DNA from: CAZEHO01 sp964511945
GTDB taxonomy: Bacteria > Actinomycetota > Acidimicrobiia > Spongiisociales > UBA11373
Assembly (NCBI GenBank): GCA_964511945.1
Contig: CAZEHO010000004.1
Span: forward strand, 1 to 64,000
Direction: 5' to 3'
Length of the DNA stretch: 64,000 nucleotides
This document shows, piece after piece, positions 60,401 through 64,000 of this stretch (its first letter is position 1; each line of letters opens with the position of its first letter). The notes under the pieces are model-generated. The model was not told the DNA's origin and did not search any database. It saw nothing but the letters and a program-made list of their open reading frames with translations. The position numbers and the translations under genes were made by a program.

Positions 60401-61172
60401 TTCCCTGCTCATACTCGACGAACACGTCGGTTCGGTCGTCACCGACACCCGACGAATCGAGTGTCACAGAGTTCCCCCACGCCGAACCGTCCCACACCAG
60501 CGCGTAGTCCTGGCTGGCGGCATTGCTCACCACCAGCACCATCTCGTCACCGGTCGGATCAGCCGCGAGCTGCAACTGCTTGGGCTCACCGGCCAGCGGG
60601 GTGGTGATGGTCGACGCAGCGGACCAAGAAGTCCCGTCCCAGGTGCGGTAGGACAGCCCCGCGGTCCCCGACGTGCCGTTGCTCCACACCACGACGGCGT
60701 CGCCGCTGGCGTGCTCGTAAGCGACCTCGGCGCTCCACCAGTCCGTCTCGCTCAGTGTTGCCATCGGCGCGAACGGAAGCTGAACCCAGGCGGTGCCATC
60801 CCAGATCATGCCGGTGACCTCGCCGCTCTGGGCGATGCCGACGACCGTTGCCTCCTCACGAGTCGGGGCCTGAGCCCCCTGGATGATCTGAAGCGAGCCG
60901 ATGGAGGCTGTATCCGAGGCGGCGCCGACCGCTCCGGCGTCCCAAAGGCGGTGCTGAGGAATCGATGTCGTCGCTACTCGGTACACCGCCGAGCCGACAC
61001 CAGGATTCCACTCCGGAGTCAGCGCCCCGACCAGGCCCGCCAGATACGGCGACGTGGCTCCCAGCAGCACCATGAACGCCCCAACGACCGCCCAGATCCG
61101 GTGGCGGTGGGCGCGCCGGAACCGCCGTCCATACGCGCGCGTCGCGCGCGCCGCTGTAGGGCGACGATGCAT
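51423..61172 (-). CDS. Giant multidomain surface protein with about 19 putative-Ig repeats
   Basis: 3249-aa predicted cell-surface protein. A signal-anchor helix lies at about 26-50. Residues about 55-460 have propeller-like repeats of the W-D-G-T-x-W type. Then about 19 He_PIG/cadherin-like units of about 95 residues carry GLPxGxSIDPxTGxISG and DPDGDxLTWSA. A DUF11-type domain is near 810-880, a DNRLRE-like domain at about 1470-1640, and a Big_9/tandem-95-like domain at about 2855-2950. A C-terminal helix at about 2990-3018 has a KRRRMHRRARR stop-transfer, leaving a tail of about 230 residues with an SH3-like stretch (GFGWVDARFLTDEID). There is no LPXTG. It starts 72 bp after a histidine kinase gene. 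Adhesion, matrix or signalling are possible roles. Confidence 0.85.
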   Translation of the reverse strand: MHRRPTAARATRAYGRRFRRAHRHRIWAVVGAFMVLLGATSPYLAGLVGALTPEWNPGVGSAVYRVATTSIPQHRLWDAGAVGAASDTASIGSLQIIQGAQAPTREEATVVGIAQSGEVTGMIWDGTAWVQLPFAPMATLSETDWWSAEVAYEHASGDAVVVWSNGTSGTAGLSYRTWDGTSWSAASTITTPLAGEPKQLQLAADPTGDEMVLVVSNAASQDYALVWDGSAWGNSVTLDSSGVGDDRTDVFVEYEQGSGDALVVYGRSSSVLYSRTWSGTWAAEVPLSPPSALGDVRWTVLGPDPSSDRIALGVLTRGGDVWLGMWNGAVWDSPIEASTGTAGEIFPAVAVAFEGSSGEALATYGEGANEVRYRTWTQAGGWSGEVNGPDLGHHPNSMVLFGRASGNDIMLGVQDDDQDLSYVHWTGSGWSSPQEVTDDTGETLNKNQPFMFLWGVAPNRAPVFDADLGDRSDLEGDGVSIPSTATDPDGDAPTYAAAGLPPGVSIDPATGLISGTIDAAGTGTYATVVTATDPGGLSSDDTFIWTVFSDGSATFLDRFDAISYAGDDGIRPWTNVWQELGEADGPTSGKVRVGTVSSPSIPPNALMLDIKNAGDGAWREADLSGATTAVLSFTYQRESGSGGLVTVDVSPDGVTWTTLASYVVDTVDAVAIPQRFDITAYAGLTTQIRFFVSQKKAGTSIWFDQVAIDAEIAEPPVFGQDLGDRSDAEGDSASIDAGASDLNGDLLTYSATGLPPGVGIHPETGTIAGSINHTAAASSPFAVTVRVEDPGGLFDTDTFTWTVADTPVDLTIGKTSGVSGSVNPGEQIDYTITVENTSGVSQNGITVDDPLPAGTTYVPGSTLISIPAAVRDLFGAISYAGDDGTIPWGGVWVESDGGPADAGEDQVVYSSYCPDSPCFRFGGDETDIGGETITRGADMSGYSGATLTFDRRRQEFDSGGGSVAVDVMGNGSGWTTLATYPLTATDPIAVPESFDVSAYVAADFALRFRGIGTAEGYLFADNVAVTASETIDIAGGSPPSLGSGFNLVDGETMTVTFSVVVDDPATTPSVANVASVTSDQAPVATTALVTDDVNDAPVFDQDLGDRSDAEGAAVSVWSTATDPEGGLVYSVTGLPSGLGINPGTGLISGTVSYDASPGSPYAVTVTVTDGGGLTDIDAFTWTVADVNRAPVVTNPGDQTDAEGDVVSLVVSGSDPDADTLTWSATGLPDGLSIDPASGLISGTVSYDASAASPYAVTVTATDDGIPAQSGIASFTWTVADVNRAPVVTNPGDQTDAEGDVVSLVVSGSDPDADTLTWSATGLPDGLSIDPASGLISGTVSYDASAASPYAVTVTATDDRVPVLSSQVLFTWTITNTNRPPVVDQPAERASGEGDTVSTFVRASDPDGDTVTWSAVGLPTGLSIDPATGEISGVIPAGTSAASPFAVTITGTDDGTPALDHQRSFIWTVTEGSITVVAGIVQDAGLSSDDPDTNFGSDPTARVSDGPVPAIERALFQFDLSGIPAGRTIAAVTLVVSQSTAAGFGVEVNRVTEPWVEGAVTWNSPDGVDPWGAYVGPLVGTFDVDQTGWRQIPLDPDLVQGWLDGTFDNNGILIGGPGPTLIPGIVSLETRESGNAPYLEITYTSEAPVFDQDLGDRTDAEAAAVILAAPATDPDGDPLIWSAAGLPDGLNIDPATGTISGTVTYDAAAASPYAVTIRVDDPSGLFATDAFVWNITNTNRAPTVTDPGDQGSVEDDPISLAVSGSDPDGDVLTWSAAGLPDGLSIDPATGVVSGTLSFESAGTHSVTITVDDGGLPPLADSVTFSWFVANVNRGPIVDHPGDQAFSEGDAVSFTMAATDPDGDAFTWSATGLPPGVSIDPITGEVSGTISFDAAAGSPYASTIRATDEGTPSAGGTALVDWTISDTNRVPVVDDPGDPSSLEAESITLPMTATDPDGDSVAWSAAGLPDGLSIDPATGVISGTLTYASAGVHSVTVTATDDGTPSLWGSVVLTWTVTETNRAPIVIDPGDQSSAEAVSISLAVTGSDPDGNTLVWSAAGLPPGLSMDPVTGVISGSPTYDSAGTHLVTATATDDGVPVLATSVSFTWTVTETNRAPVVDDPGAQTASEGDTVSLPVTGLDPDGNALVWSAAGLPEGLGIDPGTGVISGTLTYESAGLSTVTVTATDDGVPVLADTVIVTWTVDNVNRPPAVADPGDRLDAEGEAVSFVVAGADPDGDTLTWSATGLPDGISIDPVTGELSGTLSYVSAGLSTVTVTATDDGFPTSATSVVFSWTVNDVNRAPAIADPGAQSSLEGAAVVLAVSGSDPDGDGLTWSAAGLPDGLGIDAATGEITGTISYDAAGPHSVTVQVTDDRSPALSDSVVLSWTVDDVNRSPIMVTPADRSDLEGDTVSFAVATSDPDGDGLTWSANGLPEGTSITPATGTISGVIDFEAAGQHAVIVTVIDDGVPQLEDTVAFWWTVADVNRPPVPGPDVGPQDWSEGEAVALLVEAVDPDGDGLQWAATGLPSGLTIDASTGSVEGTIGFEAAGSGSAEVIITEVGTPALSVVVTVPWTVADTNRAPVASLTAQAVDEGDQVTVVVDAIDPDGDAITFDASDLPAGLSIDPTTGTISGFVAYTAAGVVEGTITVSDDGDPTGETTITVAWTVTNTNRPPVLTAPNDQQTLKGVPVDLQVSGYDPDGDGIRWSATGLPDGLQLSASGRITGTATTIGVSTVAVRLDDSGVPSESADATFVWTILEQLPPVIDPVPVQEYSVGDEVRLRVTGDDPEGDGVQWQADGLPPGLSIDPTTGIIEGTPTGAGVFDSLIVGTDPFGAEGFLEISWIITAPDADLPPIAADDEFEVRRSDADLGPVVVDVLANDRDPEGGGLEVIAVSPPAEGHLLVTDSGIQVSVAGGYAGTLTFTYVVADTSGQQGTGTVTLTVMPRPADDLGIAPLQPSLPTSALSTGDLDMGSPGSSLFLGSLVQSVYVLRMPLSLFGGAILVSMLLGGALNLGVLLGGKRRRMHRRARRVAVKLTKESERMPVLRSPLRPEVLHRLEPGQGMIQATGRRRRGLRGWFEQVETPSGFGWVDARFLTDEIDAAAFADDPRPAELLEVFADRLRRGTDLDDLLSDAGLVIFHHGEPIYAPQLRRSRSPELVWAGPNPAVSPKVGTFREIIGPEIVEVLDDPERSLVTDHPVMRSTRIPAEFVNLHSLAVSRPEGRGECRSWMVFFDSTPNGLSIVGLLREA
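57106..57353. repeat. 248-bp identical direct repeat, unit 1, in the giant gene
   Basis: Identical to 57391-57638 with a 285-bp (95-codon) period, one Ig-like unit. The other units of the gene differ clearly in DNA, so this is a recent duplication or gene-conversion event. Confidence 0.9.
57391..57638. repeat. 248-bp identical direct repeat, unit 2, in the giant gene
   Basis: Second copy of the identical segment; 37 bp of non-identical sequence separate the two copies. Confidence 0.9.
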
Positions 61173-61244
61173 AGGGATTTCTTCGGCACGAAATCGCCTT
61201 TCCCGTATAGGTTTCCAAGGGATTCGAGACCGGACCGAACCGGC

Positions 61245-62759
61245 TCAGCTGCGCCGGATCGCAGCGTCGTCCGGCGAGAAGGGAGGCGGGGGTACCAGCA
61301 GTGCCTCTGATGGGTCGATCGCCGGAAGCTCGTTCTCGATCACCGCGGGCTGCTCGGGGCGTTGCTTCCCGGTCAGGATCGGGGACTCGCGGTACTGCAC
61401 AACCGGCTCGGATTGGTCGCCGAGCGGCACTTCGACGACGAACGAGGTCCATCCCTTGACGCGCTCGTAACGGACCGACCCGCCCATGCCCTCCGACAGC
61501 GCCTGAACAATCGACAGGCCGAGCCCAACGGAGCCAAGGACCAGCGGCATGGTGCCCTCGTGGAGGAACCGCTCGAACAGGCGGGCCTCCAACTCGGCAG
61601 GAATCCCATCCCCATCGTCCCGAACCCGGAGTTCGTACCAGCCCTTGGTCGGCCGGCCGATCACCTGGATCGTCGGCCCCCCGTACTTGGCGGCGTTGGA
61701 CAGCAGATTACGCACCACCTGGCGGAGGCGGAGCCGGTCGGCGTGGACCAGTGCCGGATGGCAGTCCACGTCAATCTCGACGCCGTTGCGACGCAACGGT
61801 TCGATGGTCTCCCGAACCTCGTCGAGCACGCCCAGGTTCTCCACCTGGAAGTGGAGGGCACCGGCATCGAGGCGGGCCGTCGTCAGGAGGTCGTCGACCA
61901 TGCGGTTCAGGTCGTGCGCCTCCCCGATGATCAAGCTCACCATCTCCGCCGCGGGCGGCGACGACATGACGATCTCGTCCTCTTCGAGGATGTGGGCCAG
62001 TCCGATGATCGAGGTGAGTGGTGTCCGCAGTTCGTGTGATGCATTTGCGACGAACTCGTCCCGGGCCTTGCCGATCTCCTGCTCACTCTCCAGCCTCACC
62101 TCCAGCTCGGCCTGACGAGTACGGCGCCGGGAGAGCTCGTGATACACCAGGATCACGCTGGTCGGCACGAGGAAGGCAACCAGGAACCGGGCGATGTCAC
62201 CAATCCGGCCCATCACATCGCTCGAGGCGGCGATCGACGCCGCCCGCTCGTTCCGCTCGGCGATGATGGAGCTGACGGCGCTCCGGTAGCGCTCCTCGAG
62301 TGATCCGGCAGCGGTGGCTGCTGCGGTTTCCGAATCGCCCTCGGCGGCGGAGCCAAGCACGAGGGTCGCAGAGTCGATAAACCATCGAGAGGTGTCGGCG
62401 ACCGCAGGGCGATCCTCCAGGTCCTGCAGCGCAGCCTCCAGGTCCTTGATCGCGGTCACCGCTTCGCCGACCGCCGCAGCCAGGGCGTCATCGGTATCAA
62501 CCCCGAATTGGTCCCGGAGTGAGGCCAGGTGGGCGGCCAGGCCCGTTTGGAACCGGGCGGTCGAGATCGCCCGCAGTGCCTCGTCGGCATTGTGCAGGGC
62601 TTCAGCTTCCCGGGCGACGCCCTGGGAACCGAACGCAATCGAGAACACCAGCGCAAATACCAGGATGACGGCAACGCCGATCCCGACGGCGAGCGCGCCA
62701 AAGCGAGCGGCCCGTCGCGAACCGCGCCGCGAGCGCGTGGAGCGGAATGCCTTCGGCAT
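61245..62759 (-). CDS. Membrane sensor histidine kinase
   Basis: Two-component sensor (504 aa). Transmembrane helices at about 20-45 and 195-215 flank an extracellular, mostly helical sensor of about 150 residues (EAEALHNADEALRAISTARF and later). The HisKA domain holds the phospho-acceptor His in FVANASHELRTPLTSIIGL. The ATPase has N-box NLLSNAAKYG, G1 DDGDGIP and G2 LGSVGLGLSIV. A Pro-rich tail follows. No response regulator lies in the window. The giant surface protein gene begins 72 bp after its stop, so the two may be co-transcribed. Confidence 0.9.
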   Translation of the reverse strand: MPKAFRSTRSRRGSRRAARFGALAVGIGVAVILVFALVFSIAFGSQGVAREAEALHNADEALRAISTARFQTGLAAHLASLRDQFGVDTDDALAAAVGEAVTAIKDLEAALQDLEDRPAVADTSRWFIDSATLVLGSAAEGDSETAAATAAGSLEERYRSAVSSIIAERNERAASIAASSDVMGRIGDIARFLVAFLVPTSVILVYHELSRRRTRQAELEVRLESEQEIGKARDEFVANASHELRTPLTSIIGLAHILEEDEIVMSSPPAAEMVSLIIGEAHDLNRMVDDLLTTARLDAGALHFQVENLGVLDEVRETIEPLRRNGVEIDVDCHPALVHADRLRLRQVVRNLLSNAAKYGGPTIQVIGRPTKGWYELRVRDDGDGIPAELEARLFERFLHEGTMPLVLGSVGLGLSIVQALSEGMGGSVRYERVKGWTSFVVEVPLGDQSEPVVQYRESPILTGKQRPEQPAVIENELPAIDPSEALLVPPPPFSPDDAAIRRS

Positions 62760-62801
62760 ATCCCCATATCCGTCGGTCCGCAGGCTGCTCGGGTTGAGGA
62801 A

Positions 62802-63926
62802 TCAGCTTCCCGGCTTGGCCACGGGGAATCGGAGCATTGCGCCGACGCGTTGCGGAGCCAGCTTGGTATCGGCCGTCAGATAGCGAACCGTCCCGCCATC
62901 ACTCCTGGTCGCCTCGGCGAGCGCATCGGCCAGATCGGGGACGACACGCATGTCGCTCCCGCAGGCCGCGCACGCCCCGGCCTTGTCGTCGAGCAGGCCA
63001 CACTCCGGGCACCGCGCCCCCGGGGTAAGGTCGATGACGTCGAGCAGCAGCGTGTCGATGCCTCGTTGGTTGGCGGCCCGGAGGCAATGGTCGAAACCGA
63101 GAGCGGCCCGGCCACCGGCGCCTGCCGCGTCGAGCAGGTCGGCCACCATCTCCTCGTCGATATTCTGCTCGTACTCGGCGACGAGCGCCCGGCACGTCGA
63201 CCTGATGTCCGAGGGTCCGGCGGTGCCGGGATCCACGACGAAAGTCCCCGCCAATGCTGCCTCCAGATCGGACGGCAGCTCGTTGGCCAGCCCCGCAACG
63301 TTCGATTGCTGGCCGCCGATGATGAGCAGCTCGAACCCTCCACTCCGGTAGAGATCGGCGAGCCGAGCCGTGACCGAACGGAAGAGACGCTGGGCGACGG
63401 CCTCGGCGTGACCCCGGGTCCGCTGCTCGTCGTACCCGGCGAATCCGCCGTAGTTGTCCTTGCGGACCTCCTCCTCGCCGATCTGCTCCCAGGTCTCGAG
63501 TTCGCCCATGTAGAACCGGTAGATCCAGGCATTGCGCCGATCGACCACCACGGAACAGAAGCGGTGGAACTGCGCCAGCATCGCCTCCATGGGGCCCAGG
63601 TACGGGCTGGTGTCCACGATCGCCCGATCACGCACCCCGGTGGGAAGGCTGACGTGTTCCTCCATGCCCGACTCGGATCCGACAAAAAGCGCCAGACCAC
63701 GTCCGAGGTCACCGCCGGCACGTTCGGCGAGCGCGACCACACGGTCGAGGTCGTTCCGCAGCCGCCGGCTCGTAGCCTCCTCGCGCAAGGGCTGGACGAT
63801 GGCCTTGACCCGGGTGCCGATCGTCCGCAACTGATCAAGGTCGGGACGAAGACCCAGGTAGACCGAGACCACAGGACCGGCGGCGGGCGCGTTCCGGAGA
63901 CGATCTACCACGCTTCGATCGAGCAC
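62802..63926 (-). CDS. Bacterial eRF1/Vms1-like protein with zinc ribbon
   Basis: 374-aa protein of the baeRF/Vms1-like family, relatives of eukaryotic release factor 1 proposed to act on stalled or damaged ribosomes. The N-terminal domain (about 1-130) starts VVSVYLGLRPD. The middle domain has YGGFAGYDEQRTRGHAEAVA where eRF1 has its GGQ loop. The C-terminal domain has LLLDVIDLTPGARC and a zinc ribbon C-P-E-C ... C-A-A-C. GGGAGG precedes the ATG. The GGQQ string near residue 209 lies in a different position from the eRF1 GGQ. Function is inferred from the family. Bases 63927-64000 are upstream sequence with a TAGGCT box. Confidence 0.82.
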   Translation of the reverse strand: MLDRSVVDRLRNAPAAGPVVSVYLGLRPDLDQLRTIGTRVKAIVQPLREEATSRRLRNDLDRVVALAERAGGDLGRGLALFVGSESGMEEHVSLPTGVRDRAIVDTSPYLGPMEAMLAQFHRFCSVVVDRRNAWIYRFYMGELETWEQIGEEEVRKDNYGGFAGYDEQRTRGHAEAVAQRLFRSVTARLADLYRSGGFELLIIGGQQSNVAGLANELPSDLEAALAGTFVVDPGTAGPSDIRSTCRALVAEYEQNIDEEMVADLLDAAGAGGRAALGFDHCLRAANQRGIDTLLLDVIDLTPGARCPECGLLDDKAGACAACGSDMRVVPDLADALAEATRSDGGTVRYLTADTKLAPQRVGAMLRFPVAKPGS

Positions 63927-64000
63927 GGCACCTCCCTCTGTGCTGCATACTCAGCCTACGCGGGTGGCTCCGGGTTGGGACCGCTGCCCCGGCGGCGGCG

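Noticed and set aside
63280..63320. GGQ peptide-release motif in the eRF1-like protein
   Set aside because: The GGQQ is in a predicted strand of a later domain, not at the position of the eRF1 catalytic loop, which here reads GGFAGYDEQ.
1..64000. tRNA-Sec or other tRNA genes
   Set aside because: I looked for TTCGAA/TTCAAA T-loop motifs in the gaps and saw none with cloverleaf context; a covariance search would be decisive.

Overview
The window is one contiguous stretch of G+C-rich chromosomal DNA with dense, mostly short-spaced genes. Actinomycetota is the best fit. Supporting signs are: the actinobacterial cysteine module mec-cysO-cysM (19.9-22.8 kb); an XRE regulator translationally coupled to an HBHA-like protein (49.2-50.1 kb, the same pairing as mycobacterial Rv0474-hbhA); a PIN-PhoH2 protein; an inositol-3-phosphate synthase; an LCP cell-wall ligase; and many genes that look leaderless, with a TANNNT hexamer 6-9 nt before the start codon and no Shine-Dalgarno sequence. 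A deep-branching class such as Acidimicrobiia is a guess from gene style only. No plasmid, phage or rRNA/tRNA signature was seen.

Layout. 0-12 kb: hpt, a heterodimeric ABC exporter, a probable 8-oxoguanine deaminase, a SAM methyltransferase, a three-subunit molybdenum hydroxylase (xanthine dehydrogenase family) and inositol-phosphate synthase. 12-19 kb: two GNAT acetyltransferases (the second frameshifted), a cystathionine gamma-synthase family enzyme, a DUF1566 lipoprotein, a nitrilase-family amidase, a sugar-dehydrogenase-like lipoprotein and a YbaK-type deacylase. 19-24 kb: a strictosidine-synthase-like protein, rhodanese-MoeB, CysM, CysO, Mec and a zinc alcohol dehydrogenase. 24-32 kb: an MFS permease, PhoH2, GpsA, an LCP protein and a secreted M23-RTX protein. 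32-40 kb: an APH-family kinase, CtaB and CtaA (heme A synthesis), a 25-residue membrane peptide, an alpha/beta hydrolase and several oxidoreductases. 39.5-50.5 kb: selD (with an in-frame UGA read as selenocysteine), mgtE with a structured leader, a class IV aminotransferase, glnE, an M20 amidohydrolase, a dead ECF sigma factor, DAHP synthase, the XRE regulator with HBHA, and a DUF4332 protein. 50.7-64 kb: MocA, a 3249-residue surface protein built mainly of putative Ig repeats, a histidine kinase and an eRF1/Vms1-like protein.

How genes work together. Mec, CysO, CysM and rhodanese-MoeB make a near-complete protein-bound-thiocarboxylate route to cysteine. The deaminase, the molybdenum hydroxylase and hpt touch purine salvage and breakdown, and MocA could supply the cytidylated molybdenum cofactor for the hydroxylase. 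CtaA and CtaB make heme A for terminal oxidases. The most informative non-coding signals are three copies of a 175-181 bp quasi-palindromic element with terminal inverted repeats, a second hairpin-rich repeat family, a SECIS-like hairpin in selD, paired palindromes in front of the XRE regulator, and the mgtE leader.
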